Source of the DNA: Microcella humidisoli
GTDB taxonomy: Bacteria; Actinomycetota; Actinomycetes; Actinomycetales; Microbacteriaceae
Reading direction: 5' to 3'
DNA: 64,000 nucleotides
Assembly (NCBI RefSeq): GCF_024362325.1
Contig: NZ_CP101497.1
Location: 992,001 to 1,056,000, forward strand
Part shown: one piece after another, positions 50,784 through 59,218 of the stretch
How positions within the stretch are numbered: the stretch's first letter is position 1
How the letters are laid out: every line of letters begins with the position of its first letter
Notes under the pieces: generated by a model
Seen by the model: only the letters and a program-made list of their open reading frames with translations
Told to the model about the DNA's origin: nothing
Databases searched by the model: none
Position numbers and translations under genes: made by a program

Positions 50784-51764
50784 TCAGTAGGCCAGGGCGC
50801 GGTCGACGGCGTGCAGGATGCGGTCGACGTCGGGCAGGTAGGCGCCCTCGAGCTTGGCCGGGGGGAACGGGGTGTCGTAGCCGCTCACGCGCAGCACGGG
50901 GGCCTCGAGCGAGTAGAACGCCTTCTCGGTCACCGTCGCGGCGATCTCCGAGCCGATGCTCACCGAGCCCGGCGCTTCCTGCGCCAGGACGAGCCGGCCC
51001 GTGCGGCGCACCGAGTCGAGCAGCGGAGCGTAGTCGATGGGCGAGAGCGAGCGCAGGTCGACGACCTCGAGGCTCGTGCCCTCCTCGGCGGCGACCTCGG
51101 CGGCATCGAGCAGCATGCTCACCATGGCGCCGTGGCCCACGACCGTCACATCGGTTCCCGCGCGCACGATGCGCGAGGCGTGAAGGTCGGCACCGGGTGA
51201 CGCCCGGTCGACCTCGCCCTTGGGCCAGTAGCGGCTCTTGGGCTCGAAGACCATGACGGGGTCGGTGCTCGCGATCGCCTGCTGGATCATCCAGTAGGCA
51301 TCATGCGGGGTCGCGGGGCTCACGAGACGCAGGCCCGCGGTGTGGGCGAAGTAGGCCTCGGGGCTCTCCTGGTGGTGCTCGACCGCGCCGATGTGGCCGC
51401 CATAGGGCACGCGGATGACGACGGGCAGCTGCAGCGCCCCCTCGTGCCGCGCGGTGAGCTTGGCGAGCTGCGTCGTGATCTGGTCGAAGGCCGGGAAGAT
51501 GAAGCCGTCGAACTGAATCTCGACGACGGGTCGGTAGCCGCGCATCGCGAGCCCGATCGCGGCCCCGACGATGCCCGACTCGGCGAGCGGGGTGTCGAGC
51601 ACGCGGTGGGCGCCGAACTGCTGCTGCAGGCCCTCGGTCACGCGGAAGACGCCGCCGAGCGGGCCGATGTCCTCCCCCATGAGGATGACCTTCTCGTCGG
51701 CCTGCATCGCGGCGGCGAGGCCGAGCGTGAGGGCCTTGGCCATGGTCAGGGTCTCGACCGTCAT
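50784..51764 (-). CDS. 2-oxoacid dehydrogenase E1 beta subunit
   Basis: A 326-residue transketolase-like beta subunit. [40 protein letters not shown] and [19 protein letters not shown] are characteristic of pyruvate or branched-chain E1 beta. ATG overlaps the E1 alpha stop (ATGA). With E1 alpha it decarboxylates a 2-oxoacid using TPP. Confidence 0.93.
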   Translation of the reverse strand: MTVETLTMAKALTLGLAAAMQADEKVILMGEDIGPLGGVFRVTEGLQQQFGAHRVLDTPLAESGIVGAAIGLAMRGYRPVVEIQFDGFIFPAFDQITTQLAKLTARHEGALQLPVVIRVPYGGHIGAVEHHQESPEAYFAHTAGLRLVSPATPHDAYWMIQQAIASTDPVMVFEPKSRYWPKGEVDRASPGADLHASRIVRAGTDVTVVGHGAMVSMLLDAAEVAAEEGTSLEVVDLRSLSPIDYAPLLDSVRRTGRLVLAQEAPGSVSIGSEIAATVTEKAFYSLEAPVLRVSGYDTPFPPAKLEGAYLPDVDRILHAVDRALAY

Positions 51765-52879
51765 GAGGCACCCCCCTCGAACGAGGCCTCGTAGTCGGCG
51801 AGGGCCTGGCGCTGCGCCTCCATGACCGGATGCGGCTGGCTGTAGACGTGCTCGAACATCGAGTCGGCCGCGGGCGGCTCGAGGGCGAGGGTGCGGGCGC
51901 GCGCCTCGGAGGCGAACTGCTCGGCCTCGTCGTGCACCTCGGTGAAGAAGGCCTCGCTCTCGCCGAGTCCGCGCAAGTAGGTCTCGAAGCGGCTGATCGG
52001 GTCGCGCTCCTGCCAGTAGTGCAGCTCGTCGTCGTCGCGGTACTTCGTCGGGTCGTCGCTCGTGGTGTGGGCACCCATGCGGTACGTGAGCGCCTCGATG
52101 AACTGCGGGCCGTCTCCCGCGCGTGCGGCGTCGAGACTCGCGGCCGTCGCGGCGTAGCTCATGAGCACGTCGTTGCCGTCGATCTGCACGCTCGGAATAC
52201 CGAAGCCGCGCGGCCGGTGGAAGAGCGGCGTGCGCGACTGCACGCGCACGGGCACCGAGATGGCCCAATGGTTGTTCTGCAGGAAGAACACCTGCGGGGT
52301 CTGGTAGCTCTGCGCGAAGACGAAGGCCTCGTTCACGTCGCCCTGGCTCGTGGCCCCGTCGCCGAAGTAGACGAGCACGGCCGTGTCGGTCTCGGGGTCG
52401 CCCGTGCCGACCAGGCCGTCGAAGCGCAGCCCCATGGCGTAGCCCGTGGCATGCAGGGTCTGCGAGCCGATCACGAGCGTGTAGAGGTGGAAGTTGCCCG
52501 TCTCGGCCGGGTTCCAGCCCCCGTGCGTGAGGCCGCGCAGCATCTTGATGATCTGCACGACGTCGAGTCCGCGGATATGCCCGACCGCGTGCTCGCGGTA
52601 GGCGGGGAAGATGTGGTCGTGGGCCCGAGCGGCGAAGCCCGAGCCGACCTGGGCGGCCTCCTGGCCGAGGCTCGGAATCCACAGGGCGAGCTGGCCCTGG
52701 CGCTGCAGGTTGCCGGCCTCGATGTCGAAGCGCCGGATGACGCGCATCGTGCGGTAGAACTCGCGCAACTGCTGCTCGGTGAGAGCATCCACATAGGGCA
52801 GGTAGGCCTCGGTGGCGTCGCTCGCGACCCGCGTTCCGTCGGGCGCGAGCAGCTGCAGCGTCTCCGGGGTGTACGACAT
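51761..52879 (-). CDS. 2-oxoacid dehydrogenase E1 alpha subunit
   Basis: 372 residues. The TPP motif runs from GDGATSQGD to LQNN. RMGAHTTSDDPTKYR is the phosphorylation-loop region with conserved His. The order E1 alpha, E1 beta, E2 and the ETAKS lipoyl motif favour a branched-chain 2-oxoacid dehydrogenase; a pyruvate dehydrogenase is the alternative. ATG 52879 lies seven nt behind TAGAGT. Confidence 0.92.
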   Translation of the reverse strand: MSYTPETLQLLAPDGTRVASDATEAYLPYVDALTEQQLREFYRTMRVIRRFDIEAGNLQRQGQLALWIPSLGQEAAQVGSGFAARAHDHIFPAYREHAVGHIRGLDVVQIIKMLRGLTHGGWNPAETGNFHLYTLVIGSQTLHATGYAMGLRFDGLVGTGDPETDTAVLVYFGDGATSQGDVNEAFVFAQSYQTPQVFFLQNNHWAISVPVRVQSRTPLFHRPRGFGIPSVQIDGNDVLMSYAATAASLDAARAGDGPQFIEALTYRMGAHTTSDDPTKYRDDDELHYWQERDPISRFETYLRGLGESEAFFTEVHDEAEQFASEARARTLALEPPAADSMFEHVYSQPHPVMEAQRQALADYEASFEGGAS

Positions 52880-52886
52880 GCGTTCC

Positions 52887-52892
52887 ACTCTA
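52887..52892 (-). promoter_or_regulatory. -10 element of the E1-E2 operon
   Basis: TAGAGT on the minus strand, seven nt before ATG 52879, leaderless. Confidence 0.45.
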
Positions 52893-52914
52893 GGCCCGGC
52901 GGTGGGGGCCGAAG

Positions 52915-53988
52915 TCAGAGGGTTCGAACAACCTCGCCCGCGACCGCCAGCAGAGATTCCACAGACTCGGCCTCGCCGATCGAGACACGGATGCCCTCCG
53001 GAGGGAACACGCGCGCGACGATCCCGGCACTGGCGAAAGCCTCGCCCGCGGCGGCCGTGGCCGGCCCGGTCGGCAGCCACACGAAGTTGCCCTGCGATAC
53101 CGGCACCTGCCAGCCCTGCTCGCGCAGCGCGGCCTGCACGGTGTCGCGCCGCGCCGCGAGCGCGCGCACCCGCGCGAGCAGTTCGGGCTCGACCTGCATC
53201 GCCGCGAGCACGGCGCGCTGCGCGGCCTCGGTGACGCTGAGCGGAATCGCCGTGCTGCGCGCGGCGTCGAGCACCGCGACGGGGCCGATCGCGTAGCCGA
53301 CGCGCAGACCCGCGAGCCCGTAGGCCTTCGAGAACGTGCGCAGGATGACGAGGTTGGGGTAGCGGTGCACGAGCTCGGCCCCGTCGACCGCCGCGGGATC
53401 GTCGATGAACTCGGCGTAGGCCTCGTCGAGGATGACGAGCAGGTCGCTCGGCACGGCCGCCATGAACTGCGCGAACTCCTCCGCTGTCACGACCGTGCCC
53501 GTGGGGTTGTTCGGCGTGCAGACGATCACGGCGCGCGTGCGGTCGGTGACGGACGCGGCCATCGCGGGCAGGTCGTGGCGGGCATCCGCCGTGAGCGGCA
53601 CGCGCACGCTCGTCGCCCCCGCGACCGTCACGAGACCGGGGTAGGCCTCGAAGCTGCGCCAGGCGAAGACGACCTCGTCGCCGACGGTGGCCGCGGCGCT
53701 GATGAGCTGCGCGAGCAGCGCGACCGATCCGGCCCCCACGATGATCTCGTCGGGGGTCACGCCGTGGCGCGCGGCCAGGCGCTCGCGCACGACGAGGGCC
53801 GTGGCATCCGGATAGCGGTTGATATCGAGGTCGCGGATGGCCGCGAGCACCGCCGGATGCGGGGGGAAGGGGTTCTCGTTGCTCGACAGCTTGAAGGCCT
53901 CGGGCGAGGCCGCTCGGCCCTGCTTGTAGGCGGGCAGCGCGACGATCTCGGGGCGCAGGCGCACGGCGGGCGCGGGGGTCTCGGTCAC
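52915..53988 (-). CDS. hisC: Histidinol-phosphate aminotransferase-like enzyme
   Basis: A 357-residue PLP enzyme. [11 protein letters not shown] at the N-terminus, [18 protein letters not shown] and the PLP lysine in [15 protein letters not shown] match HisC. It may serve histidine, or aromatic amino acid transamination in actinobacteria. It is not in a his operon. GTG 53988 lies six nt behind TAGGCT. Confidence 0.85.
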   Translation of the reverse strand: MTETPAPAVRLRPEIVALPAYKQGRAASPEAFKLSSNENPFPPHPAVLAAIRDLDINRYPDATALVVRERLAARHGVTPDEIIVGAGSVALLAQLISAAATVGDEVVFAWRSFEAYPGLVTVAGATSVRVPLTADARHDLPAMAASVTDRTRAVIVCTPNNPTGTVVTAEEFAQFMAAVPSDLLVILDEAYAEFIDDPAAVDGAELVHRYPNLVILRTFSKAYGLAGLRVGYAIGPVAVLDAARSTAIPLSVTEAAQRAVLAAMQVEPELLARVRALAARRDTVQAALREQGWQVPVSQGNFVWLPTGPATAAAGEAFASAGIVARVFPPEGIRVSIGEAESVESLLAVAGEVVRTL

Positions 53989-53994
53989 GCGCTC

Positions 53995-54000
53995 AGCCTA
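53995..54000 (-). promoter_or_regulatory. -10 element of hisC
   Basis: TAGGCT on the minus strand, then GAGCGC and GTG 53988, identical in spacer sequence to the promoter at 39209. Confidence 0.5.
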
Positions 54001-54088
54001 TGTCGGACGCGCCGAGGACCCGGTGTTCGCCGCCTGCTCGCCCGCCGTTCGATTGCCGGGCGCGCGCCGGGCCGTGCATAGTTGTCGC

Positions 54089-54493
54089 ATGGGACGCTTC
54101 CTGATCCGCCTGATCATCAACACCATCGCGCTGTGGCTGACCACGCTCATCGTCGAAGGGGTGAAGGTCGTCTCGTACGGCGTCGAGGGTGACACGGTCG
54201 CGCTCGTGCTCACCTATCTCATCGTCGGCGCGATCTTCGGCATCGTGAACGCCGTCATCGGCAACGCGATCCGCATCGTCGCCTTCCCGCTGTACATCCT
54301 CACGCTCGGGCTCATCGCGCTCATCGTCAACGGGCTGCTGCTGCTGCTCGTCGCGTGGATCTCGAGCCTGCTCGGCTTCGGCCTCACGGTCGACGGCTTC
54401 TGGTGGGGCGTGCTCGGCGCCGTCGTGCTCGGCCTGCTGAGCTGGCTCATCGGCGTGCTGCTGCGCCCCTTCGTCCCGCGCAAGCGCTCCTGA
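54089..54493 (+). CDS. Phage holin-like family 4-TM membrane protein
   Basis: A 134-residue protein of four transmembrane helices with GAIFGIVNAVIGNAIRIVAFPLYILTLGLIALIVN, the signature of the bacterial 4-TM holin superfamily IV (YvlD-like). The function is unknown; it is chromosomal rather than phage-linked. CATAGT lies six nt before ATG 54089, so the transcript may be leaderless. Confidence 0.85.
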   Translation: MGRFLIRLIINTIALWLTTLIVEGVKVVSYGVEGDTVALVLTYLIVGAIFGIVNAVIGNAIRIVAFPLYILTLGLIALIVNGLLLLLVAWISSLLGFGLTVDGFWWGVLGAVVLGLLSWLIGVLLRPFVPRKRS

Positions 54494-54500
54494 TCGCCCG

Positions 54501-55913
54501 CTAGTCCGCGCCCGTGCGCGGAATCCGCGTGGCCGTCCACGCGGTGCGCTCCCCGGCGCCGGTCGGCCGCGGCAGCGCGTCGATCGCGGCCCGCAGCGCG
54601 GCACTGTCGTGGCTGTCGGCGGCGGATGCGGTGCGGCGGTAGCGCTCGAGATCGTGTGCCGGCAGCATCCCCTCGGTCTGCTCGTCGGCCCGCAGGCCAT
54701 CGCCCCGCACGATGACGGCGGTCGACTCGCGGCGGATGCCCGAGAGCACCGGCACGAGATCCTCCCGGTGCTCGATGACGATCGCGGGGTAGTCGCCGCG
54801 CACGGGCAGGTCGCCGCTCGGCGCCCCGACGGTGAGGAGGCCGGTCGTGCGATAGTCGCCCGACTCGGCGAGCACGGTCGCGATCGCGCCGCCCTGCGAG
54901 TAGCCGGTGAAGACGATCGAGGTCGTGCTCGTCACCCCCTCGGCGTCGAGCGCCGCGCGCACGGCCTGCACCGACGAGGCCGGTTCGCCCGCGATGATCG
55001 CCACGTTGCTCGCCATGTCCCAGGGCCGGTCGCCACCGAGCTCGGCCTGCGCATCGGTGCCGGCGATGAAGACCTCGACGTGCGGGCTGCCGTCGGCGAG
55101 CACGTAGCGCTCGATGACGATGGGCGCCGCCGGTTCGGGGATGCGCCCCGCGCGGTCGGCGAGCGAGGTCGGGGGCGCGACGGGGCGCGACTCGCCACCG
55201 CGCCGCAGGTCAGCGCCCACACGGTCGATGCGCACGGGGTCGACCCCGCTCGCGCCGGCGAGCGCGGCGAGCCCGACGACGGCGAGCGCCGCCGAGTCGA
55301 GGCCGACGGCGCCGAGCCCCGTCTCTCCGATCGCGGCAACGAGGGCAGGGGGCACCCCGGCCGCCCCGAGCGCGGCATCGTCGGCGAGCGAGAGCGCGAA
55401 GCGCAGCGCCTCGAGGGCGGCGGGCTCGCTCAGCACTGCAGGCAGCGGTCCGTCGCCGATGGCCGCGCCGAGCGCCTGCCGCTGCTCGGGCGGCACGAGC
55501 CCCCAGAGCGCGGCGGCGCGGCCCGCCGCCGTCACGAGCGCCGGCAGCAGCAGCACGCCGAGCCGCGACAGCAGCAACCCCGCCGCCGCCGCGAGCTGCG
55601 CCGCGACCGCCTCGAGAGCCCGGGCGGTCGCCGCCTCGGCGCTCTCGTACAGCGTCGCCGCGTCGTGCAGCGAACGGGCGAGCGCCGCGAGTCGCTCGGC
55701 AGACGTGCGCGCCGCGCCCTGCACCTGCCAGAGGTCGGCGTCGCGCCCCGCGCTCTCACCCGTGCGCAGCGGCGGGATGCGCAGCACGACTTCGCCGCAG
55801 TGCGCGCTCGCGCTCCGCAGCGCGCCCGCCAGCCGCTCGAGCTCGTCGGTCGCCACGGCGGCCCCGACCCCCACCGCCAGCCCGCCCGGCCCGCCCGCGA
55901 GACCGCTCGTCAC
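54501..55913 (-). CDS. Alpha/beta hydrolase with WXG-like N-terminal helical region
   Basis: 470 residues. Residues 1-110 are helical with a DLWQVQGAARTSAERL stretch resembling WXG100-type helical hairpins. Residues 110-220 are Ala-rich. The C-terminal hydrolase has the lipase-type nucleophile motif FTGYSQGGAIATVLA, with an Asp in HREDLVPV and a possible catalytic His in PAHDLERY. It may be an exported lipase or esterase. GTG 55913 overlaps the preceding small gene. Confidence 0.7.
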   Translation of the reverse strand: MTSGLAGGPGGLAVGVGAAVATDELERLAGALRSASAHCGEVVLRIPPLRTGESAGRDADLWQVQGAARTSAERLAALARSLHDAATLYESAEAATARALEAVAAQLAAAAGLLLSRLGVLLLPALVTAAGRAAALWGLVPPEQRQALGAAIGDGPLPAVLSEPAALEALRFALSLADDAALGAAGVPPALVAAIGETGLGAVGLDSAALAVVGLAALAGASGVDPVRIDRVGADLRRGGESRPVAPPTSLADRAGRIPEPAAPIVIERYVLADGSPHVEVFIAGTDAQAELGGDRPWDMASNVAIIAGEPASSVQAVRAALDAEGVTSTTSIVFTGYSQGGAIATVLAESGDYRTTGLLTVGAPSGDLPVRGDYPAIVIEHREDLVPVLSGIRRESTAVIVRGDGLRADEQTEGMLPAHDLERYRRTASAADSHDSAALRAAIDALPRPTGAGERTAWTATRIPRTGAD

Positions 55914-56212
55914 GGCGCCCCCGCACCGACGGGATCATGCGCCGCGAGCAGCGCCGCGTGCTCGAGCTGGATGCGCACGCCCTCGAGGCGATCGGCTTCG
56001 CGTCGTAACCGCGCCCGCTCGAGGTCGATCGCGGTCTGCAGGGCCTCGCGCGCGGGGCCCCACCAGTGCTCGATGTGTTCGGGTCGGGGCAGCGCGAGCA
56101 CGACGTCGTCGAGCCGGTGCCGCAGGTCGGCGACGAGCACGGCCTGTCGCTGCAGTTCGCTCGCCCGGTCGCCACCCGAGCCCGGGGGGAGGCACGCGGC
56201 AGCGTCGAGCAT
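55910..56212 (-). CDS. WXG100-like small helical protein
   Basis: A 100-residue protein, mainly helical, with HIEHWWGPAREALQTAID in the middle, close to the W-x-G turn of ESX-secreted WXG100 proteins, followed by a long Arg/Glu helix. The stop overlaps the hydrolase GTG (GTGA). It could be a secretion partner or substrate chaperone of the hydrolase. No ESX genes are in the window. Confidence 0.55.
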   Translation of the reverse strand: MLDAAACLPPGSGGDRASELQRQAVLVADLRHRLDDVVLALPRPEHIEHWWGPAREALQTAIDLERARLRREADRLEGVRIQLEHAALLAAHDPVGAGAP

Positions 56213-56359
56213 GCGGGGCTCCTCTCCGCGGCGGCGCCGCATCCCTCGGCCCGAGCGTGCCGCATCGCGCCGCGCCGGCCGGTGGCGAGCGCGCCCGCTC
56301 GGGCCGGGCCCGCGGCCGCCGCGGGTGTGGAGGAGTGCCGACTGGGCCACAATGGGGGC

Positions 56360-56887
56360 ATGAGCTTCGACCGGGTCCTCGATGCACCCGGCATGTTCCG
56401 CATCTGCTTCGTCTGCACGGGCAACATCTGCCGCTCGCCCATGGCCGAGGCGATCTTCCGCGAACTCATCCGCGCGCGTGGCTGGGAGCAGCACGTGAGC
56501 GTGCACTCGGCCGGCACGGGCGAGTGGCACGTGGGGGAGAGCAGCGACCCGCGCACCGTCGCGTCGCTGCGCGCCCGCGGCTACGACGGCGGGGCGCACC
56601 GGGCCCGGCAGTTCGACGTGACGTGGTTCGAGAGCCTCGACCTCATCATCGCGTTCGACCGCACGCACGAGCGCATCCTCAAGTCGTGGGCGCCCGACGA
56701 CGACGCGCGCGCGAAGGTGCACCTGCTGCTGAGCTTCGACCCCGATGCCGGCGGTGCGCTCGACGTGCCCGACCCCTACTACTCCGACGCGGCGATGTTC
56801 GACGCCGTGCTCGGCATGATCGAGCGGTCGTGCCTCGCGCTCTTCCGCCAGCTCGAACCCGGCATACGACAGGGAGTCGTCTCATGA
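56360..56887 (+). CDS. Low molecular weight protein tyrosine phosphatase
   Basis: A 175-residue LMW-PTP. The P-loop CTGNICRS (C19 to R25) and the general-acid motif DVPDPYYSD are intact. It dephosphorylates phosphotyrosine or related substrates in the cytoplasm. CACAAT lies six nt before ATG 56360. The stop overlaps the purB ATG (ATGA), coupling the two. Confidence 0.92.
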   Translation: MSFDRVLDAPGMFRICFVCTGNICRSPMAEAIFRELIRARGWEQHVSVHSAGTGEWHVGESSDPRTVASLRARGYDGGAHRARQFDVTWFESLDLIIAFDRTHERILKSWAPDDDARAKVHLLLSFDPDAGGALDVPDPYYSDAAMFDAVLGMIERSCLALFRQLEPGIRQGVVS

Positions 56888-58281
56888 GCCCGCTCAGCAT
56901 CCAGCCCCTCAGCCCGCTCGACGGGCGCTACCAGGCCCAGGTCGCCGCACTCGGCGAGCACCTCAGCGAGGCGGGTCTCAACCGCGCCCGCATCCAGGTC
57001 GAGGTCGAATGGCTCATCCACCTCACCGACGCCGAGTTGTTCGGATCCCGCCGGCTGACGGCCGACGAGGCCCGCCAGTTGCGGGCGATCGTCACGGAGT
57101 TCGGCGACGACGACATCGCCGACCTCGCCCGCCGCGAGGCCGTCACGCGCCACGACGTCAAAGCCGTCGAGTACCTCGTGCGCGACAAGCTCGCCGCGCT
57201 GGGCCTCACCGAGATCGCCGAGCTCACGCACTTCGCGTGCACGAGCGAAGACATCAACAACCTCGCCTACGCGCTCACGATCCGCGCGGCCGTTCGCGAT
57301 GTGTGGATGCCGCGCGCACGCTCGCTCGTCGAGACCCTGCGCGCCCTCGCCCTCGAGCTGCGCGACCAACCGATGCTCGCGCACACCCACGGCCAGCCCG
57401 CGACGCCCACCACGATGGGCAAGGAGCTCGCCGTCACCGTCCACCGGCTCGAGCTGCTGCTCGCCACGGTCGACGCGATCGAGTACCGCGGCAAGTTCTC
57501 GGGCGCCACCGGCACCTTCTCGGCGCACCTCGCCGCCGAACCCGACCACGACTGGATCAGCGCATCCCGCGACTTCGTCACGGGGCTCGGGCTCACCTGG
57601 AACCCGCTCACGACGCAGATCGAGTCGCACGACTGGCAGGCGCAGCTCTACCAGCGCATCAGTCACGTCGGGCGCGTGCTGCACAACCTCTGCACCGACG
57701 TGTGGAGCTACATCTCGATGGGCTACTTCCGGCAGATCCCCCAGCCGGGTGCGACGGGCTCGTCGACCATGCCCCACAAGATCAACCCGATCCGCTTCGA
57801 GAACGCCGAAGCCAACCTCGAGCTCGCGAGCGCCCTGCTCGACTCGCTCGCCGCGACACTCGTGACCTCGCGCCTCCAGCGCGACCTGACCGACTCGACG
57901 ACGCAGCGCAATGTCGGCGTCGCGCTCGGCCACTCGCTGCTCGCCCTCGACAACATCAGCAAGGGCCTCGGCGAGATCGCGATCGATCCGGATGCGCTCG
58001 CGCGCGATCTCGACGGCAACTGGGAGGTGCTCGGCGAGGCGATCCAGACGGTCATCCGCGCGGAGGTCACCGCGGGCCGCAGCTCGATCGCCGACCCGTA
58101 CGCGATGCTGAAAGAGCTCACGCGCGGTCACCGCATCGGCGGGGACGAGCTGCGGGCCTTCGTCGAGGGGCTCGACATCTCGAGCGAGGCGAAAGCCCGG
58201 CTCGTCGCGCTCACGCCGCACGGCTACGTGGGCGCCGCATCCCGTCTCGTCGACTTCATCGATCCGGCACTCGCCGAGTAG
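56884..58281 (+). CDS. purB: Adenylosuccinate lyase
   Basis: A 465-residue enzyme of the fumarase/aspartase superfamily that acts twice in purine synthesis. The signature GSSTMPHKINPI, the catalytic THGQPATPTTMGKE and the HFACTSEDINN motifs are all present. It is the long (E. coli-like) form. It is translated from an ATG overlapping the phosphatase stop. Confidence 0.96.
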   Translation: MSPLSIQPLSPLDGRYQAQVAALGEHLSEAGLNRARIQVEVEWLIHLTDAELFGSRRLTADEARQLRAIVTEFGDDDIADLARREAVTRHDVKAVEYLVRDKLAALGLTEIAELTHFACTSEDINNLAYALTIRAAVRDVWMPRARSLVETLRALALELRDQPMLAHTHGQPATPTTMGKELAVTVHRLELLLATVDAIEYRGKFSGATGTFSAHLAAEPDHDWISASRDFVTGLGLTWNPLTTQIESHDWQAQLYQRISHVGRVLHNLCTDVWSYISMGYFRQIPQPGATGSSTMPHKINPIRFENAEANLELASALLDSLAATLVTSRLQRDLTDSTTQRNVGVALGHSLLALDNISKGLGEIAIDPDALARDLDGNWEVLGEAIQTVIRAEVTAGRSSIADPYAMLKELTRGHRIGGDELRAFVEGLDISSEAKARLVALTPHGYVGAASRLVDFIDPALAE

Positions 58282-58299
58282 CGGCGCGCGCGACCAGGC

Positions 58300-58539
58300 T
58301 CAGTCGTTCTTCGTCTCCGGCTGCCGCTCGCCGTCGGCGGGCCGGTTGGGGGTGATCGCGAGCATGAGCATCGCGAGCACGACGAGGTCGAGCACGAAGG
58401 TGCCGCCGAAGACGATGAGCGAGAAGATGGGCTCGCGCGTGACCATGAGCGTGATCAGGCCGACGAAGAGCGCGACGAGCGCCGCGAGCCCGACGAGCTC
58501 GCCCGGGCCGAGGGTGACGCGGGGGCGGGGTTCGGTCAT
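58300..58539 (-). CDS. Small two-helix membrane protein
   Basis: A 79-residue protein with two transmembrane helices (about residues 17-34 and 39-61) and a charged tail. No family is recognised. The ATG overlaps the stop of the gene at 58536-59114, so it is the second gene of a two-gene operon. Confidence 0.65.
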   Translation of the reverse strand: MTEPRPRVTLGPGELVGLAALVALFVGLITLMVTREPIFSLIVFGGTFVLDLVVLAMLMLAITPNRPADGERQPETKND

Positions 58540-59114
58540 GAGGCGGGGCTCTCTTTCACGGGGGGCGTCCACTTGAGGCTGAGGCCGGCGATGAGCAGGA
58601 AGACGCCGAGCACGACGGCGTAGGCGCCGAAGAATCCGACCGCGCTGACGGGGTCGCCGACGAGGGCGAGCACGATCGCGAGGGCGAGGGTGCCGACGCC
58701 GATCACGACGGCATCGCGCGCGATCGGGCTGCGGTCGCGGTGCCGGATGCCCCACACGAGTTCGAGCGCACCCGCGAGCACGGCGTAGCCGCCGACGAGC
58801 AGCAGCAGCAGGGGCAGGCCGCCGCCCACCGTCGCCAGCACGACGAGGGCGAGGGCGCCGGCGATGCCCGCGATGATCGCGAGGCCGCGGTGCAGCGCCC
58901 GCGTCGGCTCGATCGCGGGCGTGCGCAGGCTCGCCGCGAGCAGCACGAGAGCCGTGGCGAGACCGAAGGCGCCGAGCATCGTCAGGCCGAGGGTGGGGGA
59001 GTGGTCGGCCGTGAACGTGATGATGAGGCCCACGGCGAGGGCGGGTACCGCCCGCAGCACGGGAGCGAGCCAGGGCGAGCGCGCACGCGAGGCCGGGGAA
59101 GGCTCGAAGGTCAT
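58536..59114 (-). CDS. HdeD/DUF308-like membrane protein
   Basis: A 192-residue protein with six transmembrane helices arranged as repeated two-helix units (LLLLVGGYAVLAGALELVWGI), resembling HdeD/DUF308. The function is unknown; HdeD is linked to acid resistance in E. coli. ATG 59114 lies six nt behind TACGAT. Confidence 0.75.
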   Translation of the reverse strand: MTFEPSPASRARSPWLAPVLRAVPALAVGLIITFTADHSPTLGLTMLGAFGLATALVLLAASLRTPAIEPTRALHRGLAIIAGIAGALALVVLATVGGGLPLLLLLVGGYAVLAGALELVWGIRHRDRSPIARDAVVIGVGTLALAIVLALVGDPVSAVGFFGAYAVVLGVFLLIAGLSLKWTPPVKESPAS

Positions 59115-59120
59115 GTGCCC

Positions 59121-59126
59121 ATCGTA
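59121..59126 (-). promoter_or_regulatory. -10 element of the HdeD-like gene
   Basis: TACGAT on the minus strand, six nt before ATG 59114, leaderless. Confidence 0.5.
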
Positions 59127-59218
59127 CGGCGGTGTGCCCGAGAGCCTCCTGCGTCTGCGCGCTGGGAACGACGGCACTGGTGCACTAGTCGCCCTGCATG
59201 AGCAGCAGGGCAGCGGGG

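Noticed and set aside
54089..54493. Holin-like gene as a sign of prophage
   Set aside because: No other phage genes are nearby and this 4-TM family is common in bacterial chromosomes.
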